Counted from the stretch's first letter, positions 45,342 through 55,366 are shown. The stretch: DNA of 64,000 nt from Microbulbifer elongatus (GCF_020524885.1 NZ_JAIVKJ010000004.1:231739-295738), one strand, 5' to 3'. The notes: a model not told the origin generated them from the letters alone. Made by a program: numbers and translations.

Positions 45342-47813
45342 TCAGAAGCTGTAGGTGAAGCGGGCGCCGATGGTGCGCGGAGTACCTACGTACTGACCGT
45401 AGGAGCGCTGGGTGAAGCCATTGCCCCACTCGATACCCGGGCCGTTGTTTTCGTCCTGCAGATTGCGACGGCTGGTGCGAGTACCGGTGATGTAGTACTT
45501 ATCCCACAGGTTGTCGGCAAACGCCTGCACCGTCCAGTTTTCCATGGTCAGGGTTGCGGACAGATGGTGTACCGCATAGCCCGGTATGGCTTCACCACCG
45601 CGATCACCGGCGGTGATACTGCCATCTTCCTCGACCATATAAAGCGGGTCTTCCGGGCCGCCAACCATGTTGTACACATCACTGGCGAATACGAGTCCGT
45701 AGTTCAGATCCAGATCGTAAGTGCCCATTACCGTAGTCGCGTAATTCAGGTTCAGGGAGCCCTGATGCTCCGCATGTCCCGGCAGGCGGGCGCCGGCGTA
45801 AACATCGAAGGGTCCAACCAGCCCTGGAGCGTCATCGGTCAGCTCCGCGTCGGTATACGCATAGGTGAACGCCAGATCCAGGCTGTCAGTGATCAGCCAG
45901 CGACCCTGCAACTCGACGCCCTGGCTGGTCGCGGCGCTACCGTTACCGGTGATCGGCAGCGAGCCATTTGTGGTGGTCGTGGCTACCTGAAGATCGGTCC
46001 AGTCGATGTAGTACAGCGCAGTACTGATGCTCACGCTATCGCCCACAAGGCCCTTGTAGCCGATCTCGTAGTTGTCGATTTTATCTGGATCGATCAACAC
46101 TTCACTCGCCAGTGCACACAACTGCTGGTTATCACTGGCAATTTGCTCTGGGGTACATTCCGGTACCGAGTTGACACCACCGTTGCGGTAGCCCTGGGAG
46201 TAGGTGAAATACACCATGCCGGATTCGGTAGCATCCCAGGCGACGTTGAATTTGAACAGGTCACCTTCATCCTCGCCCTGGTTGCGGCCCAGGTCTACAT
46301 TGATGGCGTCCTGTGGCTCGCCGAGAAACACCGTTTCAAACAGCGGCAGACCAAAGCCGCCGGTGATATCGGTCTCGAACTTGTAGCGTCGGTAGCCACC
46401 GGTAACCGCAAGAGTATCCGTCAGGTTGTAGGTCAGCTCACCGTAAAACGCGGATTCTTTCTCGTCGATATCCGTGAGCTGGATATATTCCAGATTGTCG
46501 GGTCGCAGTTGTACTCCGCCCCAGTTATCCACAACAAACTGGTCGAAGTAGGGCGTGAACTCTTCACTGATGGCATCGGAAACGTACTCGTTCTGGAAGT
46601 AGCCGGCGACCCACTTGAATGGCCCTTCGTGCTGGGACGACATGCGCAACTCAAAGGTATCGGACTTATCTTTTACCTCTTCGCGCGTGTAGGCGGAGAA
46701 AGAGGGGAAAGAGTCGTAGCCGTAGTCCAGGTCCAGCAGCAGGTCGGTCTGGTCGCGCTGGCCAAGTTCTTCGTACTCGGATTGGCCGTACACCATGGTG
46801 GCCTGCGCAAAGCCAAGATCACCGATCAGCTCAATACTGGTGAGCTTGTTGGTGTAGTGGTTGGGTTCCTCGTAGCGCATGCCTGACTCGTAGGGCCCGG
46901 TGCCGAACGAGAGCTGGTGAGCCAGCTGGCGGCCTTCCGCTTTGGTGTCCTGGTAGTAGTGCCAGAGGTTGGCTTCGAGCCAGTCATTGGCGAGCCAGCG
47001 CACATTGATACGAGCGGACGTGGTGTCTTCGCCGTTGGCGTCTTTCACCCGGCGCAGGTTTGCCGCCACGTCATCGGGGTTGCTGAAGTCGGGATCCGGG
47101 TTGGATACGCCGGACTCGCGCACCACGTAGTTGTAATCGATAAAGCCCGGGTCCTGCACGCTGTCGGCGTTGACGCGCACGGCCAGGGTGTCGGTCAGCG
47201 CGAAGTTCAGGGTCGCGCCGTACTCCTGGCCGAGGCTGGAGCTTTCGCTGTTGCTGCTGGCGCTGCCACGGAAGGTGGCGCTATAGCCAGATGGGTCCGC
47301 TTTGGCGGGGATATAGCGAATGGCGCCGCCCATGGTGCCCTGACCATAAAGAGTGCCCTGGGGGCCGATGAGGACCTCCACACGCTCAAGGTCGATGGGC
47401 TTCAGGTCTACCTGCAGCGGAATATCGCCAAGGTACATGGCAACGGTACTGCTGCTGAAACCCGGGCCCAGGCCGCCAGTATTGAGGCCGCGCACCATAA
47501 TATCTGGAACCTCATCTCGGGGGCCGCGGTCCACCACGGTCAGGCCCGGAGTGTAGTAGGCAATCTTGGCGATACTGTCGAGACGCAGGTCCTCGATCTG
47601 TTCACCACCCACAGCAGAAATGTTGATGGGGATGTCCATCACGTTTTCTTCGCGGCGGGAGCCGGTAACCACAACTTCTTCAAATGCAGGTTTGTTCTTT
47701 GTCTCCGCATCCTGAGCAGCGGCAAGTTGCGGTAGCGGCAGTGCAGCGCAGGAAATGGCGAGAGCCAGGTGGGATTTCTTGAGTTTGCGATAGTGCTTGT
47801 TGTTGTCTCTCAT
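45342..47813 (-). CDS. TonB-dependent outer-membrane receptor 1
   Basis: An 823-residue receptor with signal peptide (to about residue 33), TonB box region (FEEVVVTGSRREE), plug domain (IAKIAYYTPGLTVVDRGPRDEVPDIMVRGLN) and a C-terminal barrel ending ...RTIGARFTYSF. No N-terminal STN signalling domain. It resembles the large group of Proteobacterial receptors for complex organic ligands (Pfam TonB_dep_Rec, FecA/FyuA-like). The ligand is unknown; the neighbouring exported lyase and dicarboxylate carrier suggest a carboxylate-containing substrate. GGGAG precedes the ATG. Confidence 0.9.
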   Translation of the reverse strand: MRDNNKHYRKLKKSHLALAISCAALPLPQLAAAQDAETKNKPAFEEVVVTGSRREENVMDIPINISAVGGEQIEDLRLDSIAKIAYYTPGLTVVDRGPRDEVPDIMVRGLNTGGLGPGFSSSTVAMYLGDIPLQVDLKPIDLERVEVLIGPQGTLYGQGTMGGAIRYIPAKADPSGYSATFRGSASSNSESSSLGQEYGATLNFALTDTLAVRVNADSVQDPGFIDYNYVVRESGVSNPDPDFSNPDDVAANLRRVKDANGEDTTSARINVRWLANDWLEANLWHYYQDTKAEGRQLAHQLSFGTGPYESGMRYEEPNHYTNKLTSIELIGDLGFAQATMVYGQSEYEELGQRDQTDLLLDLDYGYDSFPSFSAYTREEVKDKSDTFELRMSSQHEGPFKWVAGYFQNEYVSDAISEEFTPYFDQFVVDNWGGVQLRPDNLEYIQLTDIDEKESAFYGELTYNLTDTLAVTGGYRRYKFETDITGGFGLPLFETVFLGEPQDAINVDLGRNQGEDEGDLFKFNVAWDATESGMVYFTYSQGYRNGGVNSVPECTPEQIASDNQQLCALASEVLIDPDKIDNYEIGYKGLVGDSVSISTALYYIDWTDLQVATTTTNGSLPITGNGSAATSQGVELQGRWLITDSLDLAFTYAYTDAELTDDAPGLVGPFDVYAGARLPGHAEHQGSLNLNYATTVMGTYDLDLNYGLVFASDVYNMVGGPEDPLYMVEEDGSITAGDRGGEAIPGYAVHHLSATLTMENWTVQAFADNLWDKYYITGTRTSRRNLQDENNGPGIEWGNGFTQRSYGQYVGTPRTIGARFTYSF

Positions 47814-48035
47814 GTGTTCTCCCTAAGACTGGTTTTGGTTATGTTGAGATGACTGCAACCAACGTACCAGTGAAGAGAAGAATATGTCGCTAAAAACCGT
47901 GACAAAGCAGCGGATAATTTTGTGGTGCTGAGCCTATTTGGTGCGAGATGCTGATTTTTGTGCGTTTGAAGCACCGAAATGAGGCGGGGCTAGTGAAAAA
48001 TATCGGACGGCCGTCTCGTTATTTTGCATGGGCAT

Positions 48036-48061
48036 AAAAAAACCGGGCGTCTTGCCCGGTT
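48036..48061 (-). terminator. Terminator after the exported lyase gene
   Basis: AACCGGGC (48041-48048) and GCCCGGTT (48054-48061) flank a 5-base loop, followed on the minus strand by a run of T ending at about 48035. It lies about 80 bases past the lyase stop. The rest of the 325-base gap to the receptor gene shows no further gene. Confidence 0.85.
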
Positions 48062-48138
48062 TTCTTCGACGGTTTTAAGAGAAGGCTTTCGCGTTCCGTA
48101 AACTACCATGGCTTTAGCCAGAACGGATGTGTCGATGG

Positions 48139-49557
48139 CTAATCCTGTTTAACGGGCAGGTCGTGTTTGCGCGCACTTTGGCAGTAAGCAATGACCGCTT
48201 CTACCTGCTCCCGCGCAAGACCAATATAGGTTGAACTGTCAAACAGCGCATTCAGCTCGCGGCCACTGAAATACTGCGCGAGTTCGGCGGAGCGTTCGAT
48301 AGCCTGCCGAAGACTGATGCCCTCTGCTGTTGCCTCCACTGCCAGATCATGCATTCGACTGTTTGCTGTTGTTTTGCCAATCTTGTCTGCCAGCGCAAAA
48401 GTGACGCGCTGGGAAAGAATCATGCCGCGGGTCTTTCCCAGGTTGTCGCTCATCGCGGCCGCGTTGACCTGGAGGTTGTCGAGTAGTCCTGCTGCGTCCC
48501 TGAGCATGTCTTCCGCTTCAATCGAGATGTCTGCGAATAACCGGTTGGTCCGTGAGGTGTTGTCCCGCTCGAACACATTGATCATGTCATCGGCAATAAT
48601 TTCGGCGGTTCTGGGAATGCTGCGCGAATAAAAAATCAACGCTTCGGATTTACTGGGATTTTTCTTGTGTGGCATGGTGCTGCTGCCCACGGCAGTCCGG
48701 CTGCGTACCTCTTCCGTTTCGCCGATGTCTGTCATCTGCAACAAGAACAGCTCATTGCCGATACGACCGTAGGACTTGCTGATCAGCCCCAGGGTGTAGG
48801 CATACTCGGCGAACACATCCCGTGCTCCATGCCAGTCGTCGGGGTAGGGAGTCTGCAGCCCTAAATGCTTGGCGAAAGCGCGCTCTAGCTCGATGCCGTT
48901 ATCACCGAGGCCCACGTAACTGCCTACGGCACCTTTGAGGATGGCCGAGCGCAGAATCCGTCCCCGCACCTCTTTGAGCCGTTCGATATTGCGGCGGTTT
49001 TCTCCCAGCCAGGTGCTTACTTTCTTGCCGAAGGTGATGGGCAGCGCATGTTGTCCCAGCGTGCGGCCGACCATCACGGTGCCTTTGTGCTCGTTCGCCA
49101 GCCGTATCATGATCGCTTCCAGCGCGCGCAACTGGATGATCAGTGCGTGGGAAGACTCCGCCAGTTGCAGGGCCAGCGCGGTATCGTAGATATCCACTGT
49201 GGTCGCGCCGAAGTGCATGTACTCGGCGGCTTCGGGTTTTAGCGAGCGCTGCCAGACATTTAACAGCGCGACCATGCGATGGCGGACCACGCTGTATTCC
49301 GCGGCAAGATCTTCCTGGGAAACATACTGTGTGCTGGCCTTGGCCTTCAGCTCGCTGGCGGCCCAGCGGGGGATGATGCCCAGGTCGGCCTGTGCCGACG
49401 CCAGTGCGGCCTCGATATCGAGCACCTTCTGGGTTTCATTTTCCGGCGAGAAAATAGCGCTCATTGCCGGTACGGGATCGCTGGAACTGGCGAGGGCGGA
49501 GGTACCACTGAAGCAGAGCAGAATGGTGGTAGCGACGAGTTTACGAATGGCTGACAT
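48139..49557 (-). CDS. Exported lyase of the adenylosuccinate lyase/fumarase superfamily
   Basis: A 472-residue protein whose core matches the superfamily: MHFGATTVDIYDTALAL (catalytic-region histidine), GRTLGQHALPITFGKK, and the signature GSSTMPHKKNPSKSEAL. The motif details are nearest to 3-carboxymuconate cycloisomerase and adenylosuccinate lyase. It begins with a clear signal peptide (MSAIRKLVATTILLCFSGTSALAS), which cytosolic members lack, so a periplasmic lyase that may release fumarate is inferred. The true substrate is unknown. ATG 49557 is chosen; a GTG at 49584 would precede the signal peptide. It is 96 bases after the dicarboxylate carrier gene. Confidence 0.85.
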   Translation of the reverse strand: MSAIRKLVATTILLCFSGTSALASSSDPVPAMSAIFSPENETQKVLDIEAALASAQADLGIIPRWAASELKAKASTQYVSQEDLAAEYSVVRHRMVALLNVWQRSLKPEAAEYMHFGATTVDIYDTALALQLAESSHALIIQLRALEAIMIRLANEHKGTVMVGRTLGQHALPITFGKKVSTWLGENRRNIERLKEVRGRILRSAILKGAVGSYVGLGDNGIELERAFAKHLGLQTPYPDDWHGARDVFAEYAYTLGLISKSYGRIGNELFLLQMTDIGETEEVRSRTAVGSSTMPHKKNPSKSEALIFYSRSIPRTAEIIADDMINVFERDNTSRTNRLFADISIEAEDMLRDAAGLLDNLQVNAAAMSDNLGKTRGMILSQRVTFALADKIGKTTANSRMHDLAVEATAEGISLRQAIERSAELAQYFSGRELNALFDSSTYIGLAREQVEAVIAYCQSARKHDLPVKQD

Positions 49558-49653
49558 GGTGAAGTGTGTTCTCTGTGTTTGCACGTTGCGGGTCGCGCTG
49601 AGGGTTTACCGGACCAGTCGCTGTTTGGACTGGCCCGGCAACGCAACTCGACA

Positions 49654-51159
49654 CTACTGGCCGAGAACTCTCGGCACCCAGACGATGGCGACGACGGCCA
49701 GCACGATCAGGCCGAACAGGTTCAGTGCCACACCGGCCCGGACCATCTGCGGGATCGTCAGCATGCCCGAGGCATAGACGATCGCATTCGGCGGGGTCGC
49801 CACCGGCAGCATAAAGGCGCAGCTGGCAGCAAGGGCGACGGGGACACACAGCAGCAGCGGCGAGATATCCGCCTGTACCGCGATCGCCGCGACCGCCGGC
49901 AGGAAGGTGGCGGTGGTGGCCAGGTTACTGGTGAGTTCGGTGAGGAAAATCACCAGTGCCGTTGCGGCAATGACGAGGGCGACCACGCCGATCGCGGTCA
50001 GCAGAGACAGACTCTGACCGAGCCAGTCGGCGAGACCGGAGGCGGAGACCTGCGCGGCCAGGCTAAGGCCGCCGCCGAACAGGATCAGTACGCCCCAGGG
50101 CAGGCGGCCGACATCGTGCCAGCTCATCAGCTGTTCCTGCTTGTTGTCTCCACTGGGGACCAGGAACAGCAACAGTGCGGCAGCCATGGCGATACCCGCA
50201 TCGGACAATCCTTCCAGTCCTAGTGCGGATGAAACCGGTCGGCGCAGCATCCACGCCAGCACCACCAGCGCGAAGATGATGGCCACCCGGCTTTCCGGCT
50301 TGCTCATCGGGCCGAGGTCGTCTTTGAGTTGCTGCAGGTGCGTTTTCACTTCCTCGCTTTCCGGGATCTCGACTTTATAGACCCAGCGAGTGAGTAACAG
50401 CCAGCCGACCGGTAACAGCAGCAGAGCGACCGGAACGCCCACTAGCATCCAGCGCGCGAAGCCGATCTCGATGCCGTAATTTTCCGCCATAAAGGCGGCC
50501 AGCAGGGCGTTCGTCGGTGTGCCCACCAGTGTGGCGAGGCCGCCGATGGTGGCGGCGTAGGCGAGAGCCAGCAGCATGGCAATCTGGAAGTGCGACTTGG
50601 CGCGCTCCGACAGGCCCTGAACATTGTCCAGGATGATCGCCGTTACCGAGATGGCAATGGGGAACAGCATCATGGTGGTGGATGTATTGGTCATCCACAT
50701 GGACAGCAGGGCCGACACCAGCATGAATCCACCGATCATGCGGCGGCCATCGGTACCGGTGCGGCTCAGGATCAACAGCGCAATGCGCTTGTGCAGGTTC
50801 CAGCGCTCCACCGCCAGTGCGAGCACGAAGGCCCCCATAAACAGATAGATGATGGGGTTGGCATAGGGCGCGGTGGCCGCTTTCATGTCGGTGATGCCCA
50901 CCAGCTCGAAGGTGGCGATCGGCAACAGTGCGGTGACCGGCACGGGTACAGCTTCGGTCGCCCACCAGGCGGCCATCCACAGGCCGATAGCGGCAACTTT
51001 CCAGGCCACCGGATTCATGGTGGTCTGGATGTCGACAAACGCCATCATCACCGCGAATAGCGCGGGACCAAGGAGCAGGCCAATGGTCTGATACCCGGGA
51101 CTGGAAACTTCCTTGACCGTTGCGGTCGGGACGTCTGCCAGGTTGTGAGAATTGCTCAT
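49654..51159 (-). CDS. DASS (SLC13) family sodium/dicarboxylate symporter
   Basis: A 501-residue inner-membrane carrier with about eleven hydrophobic helices. The two SNT-like motifs of the family appear as TNTSTTMMLFPIAIS and TSNLATTATFLPAVAAIA; the family signature ASCAFMLPVATPPNAIVYASGML is intact. Members import succinate, fumarate, malate, citrate or sulfate with sodium; a C4-dicarboxylate is favoured by the neighbouring lyase. AGAGGTAAGATAAATG gives a good start. Confidence 0.9.
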   Translation of the reverse strand: MSNSHNLADVPTATVKEVSSPGYQTIGLLLGPALFAVMMAFVDIQTTMNPVAWKVAAIGLWMAAWWATEAVPVPVTALLPIATFELVGITDMKAATAPYANPIIYLFMGAFVLALAVERWNLHKRIALLILSRTGTDGRRMIGGFMLVSALLSMWMTNTSTTMMLFPIAISVTAIILDNVQGLSERAKSHFQIAMLLALAYAATIGGLATLVGTPTNALLAAFMAENYGIEIGFARWMLVGVPVALLLLPVGWLLLTRWVYKVEIPESEEVKTHLQQLKDDLGPMSKPESRVAIIFALVVLAWMLRRPVSSALGLEGLSDAGIAMAAALLLFLVPSGDNKQEQLMSWHDVGRLPWGVLILFGGGLSLAAQVSASGLADWLGQSLSLLTAIGVVALVIAATALVIFLTELTSNLATTATFLPAVAAIAVQADISPLLLCVPVALAASCAFMLPVATPPNAIVYASGMLTIPQMVRAGVALNLFGLIVLAVVAIVWVPRVLGQ

Positions 51160-51264
51160 TTATCTTACCTCTAATATGCGCAGGCCTCGGAATTTGGGGA
51201 GGCTGGCAGGGTCGGCAGCCCGCAGTATTGCACTACAGGATGCCGACCAGCCAGTGGCGAGATC

Positions 51265-54171
51265 TTAGAAGCTGGACTTCAGGCTCAGGTAGAAGTAGCG
51301 CCCAAGGTCGCTGTGCGCATCGTTGAAGTAACCGTAGGTTTCCGCGGCCAGCGGTGCGCGCTCATCGGTCAGGTTCTTGACACCCAGACGCACGCGATTG
51401 TCTGCGCCCGCGTAGTTGAAACGGTAATCGACGGTCGCGTCGTAGGTGGTCATGGACGGAATCACGTAACGGCGGCCGTCTTCCAGGGTGAGCTCATCCT
51501 GGTAGAAACTGCCGATGCTGTAACCCCCAAGAGACGCGCCGAACTGGTCGTAACGCCAGCTCACGGTCATGGAATGGCGCTCCTTCTGGTTGCCGTCGCG
51601 CTGGATCAGGTCGGCAAAGCCTTCCACCGGGTAGTTGGCCGGGATGTCACCGTTCTCCTGTGCCTCCACCAGCAATGCGGCACGACCACCGGCTTCCTGC
51701 TCGAACTTGGTGGTGAAGGAGCCGTTGTAACGCAGGCTGAACTCACCAATTCCCGTGGGCAGGTCGTAGTAAACGCCCACGTCGTGGCCGGCCAGGGTAC
51801 GAGTGTCGAGGTTGGTGTAGCGATCATCCACATAGGCGATTTCGCCAGCGGCACAAATACCTGCGGCCTCATAGATAGCTGCCGCCTCTGCATCGGCCTC
51901 GTCGCGGACCACTGCACTGTTACCCACGCTGGCGCAGTTGCCGGTGCCGTTCTGCAGGCGGTAGTAGAGGTCCAGCAGTGAGTGGTTTTCCTCACCCAGC
52001 AGACCGATCGTGTTTTCCTTCTCGATGGTCCAGTAGTCCAGTGTCACGGTCAGGCCGTCGAGGGGAGTGAATACCAGTCCCAGTGAGGTATTGGTAGATT
52101 CTTCAGCCTCCAGTTCCTCGCTGCCCTGGGCAATACGCTGCATGGAGTATTCGCAGTCGATGGGCTCCTGGCCGGGCGCCAGACCGTTGTCATTGGCGTA
52201 CTCACAGACCCAGTCGATGTTGTTGCCGGTGCGCGCGACAACTTCTTCGTTGATAGTAACCATGTTCGGCGCGCGGAACGCCTCGGACCAGGAGCCGCGC
52301 AGCAGCAGCTGGTCGATCGGACGGTAGCCGAAGGCCACTTTACCCACGGTGGTGTCGCCAAAGTCGGAAAAGTCTTCGTAGCGCAGCGCCAGCTGCATGT
52401 CGAAGTTGTCGAACACTGGCACCTGCAGTTCGCCGAACAGGGAGGTCACCGAGCGATCGCCGCGGTTGTCCGGAGTCGGGCTGGAGTTCACCACGTCGGA
52501 AACGAAGGGATAGGTATCGCCATCGGCGTCGGTGAACTGGATGGTGCCGTCGAGACGGTCATCGCGGTCGTCGACAAAGGATTCCTCACGGTACTCGAAG
52601 CCCGCCAGGGCTGCCACCGGACCGGCCGGCAGATCAAATATACCGTTGTTGGAGAACTTTATATCGAAGCTCTTCAGCTCGCTCTCGGTATCCCGGCGCA
52701 CATCGATCAGGGCGCGCTCGATATTGCTGTCCACGCCGCCGCTCAGCGGGTTGTAGGCGTCCAGGGTGGTGTCGTTCAGCGCTTCCTGCATCAGGATGTT
52801 GGAGACCCGGTTGCGGGTTACGTCCTCGCGCTTGTCTTTGGACCAGATCAGCGCACCGTCCCAGCTCCAGTCGCCGAGGTCGCCGCGCAGGCCCTGCAGC
52901 AGGCGGAAGTTCTCGCCGTCGTTATCCACGATCCGCGGCACTTCCGCAAAGCGATAGTTGTCCAGCGTCATATCCACACCCCAGGGGTTGTAGGGGTTGT
53001 CCGCGGAGAAGATCAGCTCGGAAGACGAGAAAGACGCGGACGGGTGGCGCCGCGCGGTAGTGGTGGAGCGGTACAGGCCGAGTTCGGAGAAGCTCTCCAT
53101 GCCATTGGCCAGCTCGTGGTTGATGAACACGAACAGGTTGCTGCGGTCCAGCTCGGAGCTGACGTCGCGCCACTCGTTCAGGTTGTAGCGTTCGGTGCCC
53201 TGGCCGTCGGGAGCGCCGCACACATACTGGTTGATGGCGAAGGTACAACGGTCGTCACCAAACGGGTAAATCTCCATTTCACCGCGGCTGTCGGTCAGTC
53301 CTTCATCCTGCAGGTTGCCAGAGACCATATCCAGCTGCGGGTACAGGGAGTTGGCGCTGTCGCCACGGAAGGCACTGTCGCCATACCAGGGGGAGTCTTC
53401 CGGCAGCAATTCAGAATGGTCGGACGTTGCCCAGCGGGGGTCTGCAGAGGCCGGCAGGCGATCGCGCTGGTAGTGGCTGAAGAAGGCGCTCACATTGGTG
53501 CGGCCGCCGTTGAAGGTTTCCCCCCACTCGATGGTCAGTGTCTGATCATCGCGGTCGAAGTTGTCGAATTCCTTGTGCTTCACGGAAATGCTGAAACCGT
53601 CGTAATCCGTTTTCAGTACATTGTTCACCACACCGGCGACCGCGTCGGCACCGTAAATCGCCGAGGCGCCGTCCCGCAGGACTTCTACCCGGTCGAGACC
53701 TGCGGTGGGCAGCACATTGGAGTTCACGGTCACCACCGGCACAAAGCTGCCGCCGACGATCTCAGTCTGAAAGGTGGAAGAGTTGACGACCCGGCGTCCG
53801 TTCAGCAGCACCAGTGTGTTGCCGGTGCCCAGGTTGCGCAGGTTGAACGCACCCACGTCACCGCGCGCCGCGTTGACACCGCCGCTGATGGTGCCGCCCT
53901 CGTTGAAATAGTTCTGGCCATTTTCCGGGATCAGGGCCATCAGCTCATCCCCGGAGTCCACGCCCATGCTCTCGATGGTTTCCGCGTTCAGGACCGATAC
54001 GGCGAGGGCCTCACTGATATCAGCACCCTTGATCTGGGTGCCGACCACGGTCACCTGTTCGATGGATTCCTGTTTGGTGGTATCTGCCGGAGCGGCAGTA
54101 GTCTGTTCCTGAATCGCCAGCGCCAGCGGACTTAACAGCATGCTGGACAGCATGATCATGGATCGCTTCAT
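51265..54171 (-). CDS. TonB-dependent outer-membrane receptor 2
   Basis: A 968-residue receptor. Signal peptide to about residue 19, TonB box (IEQVTVVGTQI), plug (AFNLRNLGTGNTLVLLNGRRVV...LDRVEVLRDGASAIYGADAVAGVVN) and a large barrel ending FYLSLKSSF. The plug type is that of the big family common in Cellvibrionales and Xanthomonadales that imports carbohydrates, peptides or aromatics. It lacks an STN domain even though an ECF sigma/FecR pair lies directly upstream. GGGAGAG precedes the ATG. First structural gene after the regulators, probably driven by the sigma factor. Confidence 0.92.
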   Translation of the reverse strand: MKRSMIMLSSMLLSPLALAIQEQTTAAPADTTKQESIEQVTVVGTQIKGADISEALAVSVLNAETIESMGVDSGDELMALIPENGQNYFNEGGTISGGVNAARGDVGAFNLRNLGTGNTLVLLNGRRVVNSSTFQTEIVGGSFVPVVTVNSNVLPTAGLDRVEVLRDGASAIYGADAVAGVVNNVLKTDYDGFSISVKHKEFDNFDRDDQTLTIEWGETFNGGRTNVSAFFSHYQRDRLPASADPRWATSDHSELLPEDSPWYGDSAFRGDSANSLYPQLDMVSGNLQDEGLTDSRGEMEIYPFGDDRCTFAINQYVCGAPDGQGTERYNLNEWRDVSSELDRSNLFVFINHELANGMESFSELGLYRSTTTARRHPSASFSSSELIFSADNPYNPWGVDMTLDNYRFAEVPRIVDNDGENFRLLQGLRGDLGDWSWDGALIWSKDKREDVTRNRVSNILMQEALNDTTLDAYNPLSGGVDSNIERALIDVRRDTESELKSFDIKFSNNGIFDLPAGPVAALAGFEYREESFVDDRDDRLDGTIQFTDADGDTYPFVSDVVNSSPTPDNRGDRSVTSLFGELQVPVFDNFDMQLALRYEDFSDFGDTTVGKVAFGYRPIDQLLLRGSWSEAFRAPNMVTINEEVVARTGNNIDWVCEYANDNGLAPGQEPIDCEYSMQRIAQGSEELEAEESTNTSLGLVFTPLDGLTVTLDYWTIEKENTIGLLGEENHSLLDLYYRLQNGTGNCASVGNSAVVRDEADAEAAAIYEAAGICAAGEIAYVDDRYTNLDTRTLAGHDVGVYYDLPTGIGEFSLRYNGSFTTKFEQEAGGRAALLVEAQENGDIPANYPVEGFADLIQRDGNQKERHSMTVSWRYDQFGASLGGYSIGSFYQDELTLEDGRRYVIPSMTTYDATVDYRFNYAGADNRVRLGVKNLTDERAPLAAETYGYFNDAHSDLGRYFYLSLKSSF

Positions 54172-54297
54172 GGATCTCTCCCTTATCGCATATTTGCTCG
54201 TTTTATGAGCGGTTTTATTGTTAGAGTCGGGTTTACCGTTTTACTTCTAACAATCTCAACGCGTGAGGTAGAGAAATCCCCTACGGTGGCAAAAACT

Positions 54298-54702
54298 TTA
54301 TTCGCCGTTGATCAGGAAGTATTCAGCAGCCGGGCTGTGTTCAAATTGGTGGGTATCGCCGGGGGCCTTGGTCGGTGCATTCAGCGCGAGACCGATGCCA
54401 ACCGCAATCAGCAGCAGGGTGGCCAGAGACTGCCAGCGGTTTTGCGTCCTGGAAGCGGTACCAGTTTCAATAGCGGGTTGATATTGCGGGGTAACGGCCT
54501 GCGGGAACAGCATTACCTTGGGTGCATGGATTTGGCCTCGCACATGGGACAGTGATGCTACCCGGGCATTAAGTTGCGACAACTCGTCGAAGGCCCAGCG
54601 GTGCAGGGGATCTTCGTCCAGCCACACCGCGAGCTGCCGCCGTTCAGCAAGGCTGACATGGTCGGCATCCAGACGCGCGAGCCAAGCTGATGCTTGCTCC
54701 AT
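54298..54702 (-). CDS. Minimal FecR-like anti-sigma factor (DUF4880 domain plus one membrane helix)
   Basis: About 134 residues. The N-terminal part (MEQASAWLARLDADHVSLAERRQLAVWLDEDPLHRWAFDELSQL) matches the FecR N-terminal cytoplasmic domain. One membrane helix follows at about 90-108, then only some 26 residues before the stop. The periplasmic FecR sensor domain (~200 residues) is missing, and the 126 bases to the receptor gene do not encode it. A TTG at 54741, overlapping the sigma stop, would restore about 13 upstream residues and is a plausible start. Expected to bind the sigma factor encoded just upstream. Confidence 0.75.
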   Translation of the reverse strand: MEQASAWLARLDADHVSLAERRQLAVWLDEDPLHRWAFDELSQLNARVASLSHVRGQIHAPKVMLFPQAVTPQYQPAIETGTASRTQNRWQSLATLLLIAVGIGLALNAPTKAPGDTHQFEHSPAAEYFLINGE

Positions 54703-54733
54703 GATGTCGTCAGGAATACCGATGCAAAGCCAT

Positions 54734-55366
54734 TCATCCAACTGCAAGTCGGGTGCCCTCCTGCTGGTCAGCCTCGTTGTTGCCGGTGGGCTGAGCGGTA
54801 ATACCGGCAACCAGGTGCGCACGGCACAGCCGCATGCCGCGGGCCAGGTGGTTTTCAACGGTTTTGTTGGAGATGCCTAGAGCTTGGGCAATTTCTTCGT
54901 GGGTTTGGCCGTCGATCTTGCGCATCACAAACACTTGCCGGCACTTCGGCGGAAGCGCATTGATTGCCGCCAGCAGCGCAGCCTGCTCCTGCTCTCGGCT
55001 CACCCGGCTCTCAAGAGCCTCTTCGCAGGTGGCGGAAGTTGCGCAGAGTTGCACGCGAATGCCATGCTGCTCTACTACCTTCTGATGCCTGAGTCGACTG
55101 ATGGCAATATTACGGGCAACACGAAACAAAAATGCCCGTGGCTCTGGAGCCTTTTTTTCCTTCAGCGCGATAAACAGCTTCAGGTAGGCCTCCTGCAGAA
55201 CATCTTCGGCCTGAGCGGATTCCAGCATACGGCGAAGACTGGAGAGCAGCTGCTCGCGAGTTTCCTGGTAAAGCTGATTGAGTTGCTGTTCGGCATCCGG
55301 TTCTCGCCGGATCAGATTCGAAGTCAATCGAGAGAGGCTGAGTCTGGAGAAGATACTGTTCGACAT
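54734..55366 (-). CDS. ECF sigma factor, FecI-like
   Basis: About 210 residues with region 2 (EDVLQEAYLKLFIALKEKKAPEPRAFLFRVARNIAISRLRHQ) and region 4 (INALPPKCRQVFVMRKIDGQTHEEIAQALGISNKTVENHLARGMRLCR). This is the iron-starvation/FecI type that normally drives one TonB receptor operon. The ATG at 55366 is used; the frame extends ten codons further. The end overlaps a possible TTG start of the FecR-like gene, so the two are coupled. Confidence 0.9.
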   Translation of the reverse strand: MSNSIFSRLSLSRLTSNLIRREPDAEQQLNQLYQETREQLLSSLRRMLESAQAEDVLQEAYLKLFIALKEKKAPEPRAFLFRVARNIAISRLRHQKVVEQHGIRVQLCATSATCEEALESRVSREQEQAALLAAINALPPKCRQVFVMRKIDGQTHEEIAQALGISNKTVENHLARGMRLCRAHLVAGITAQPTGNNEADQQEGTRLAVG

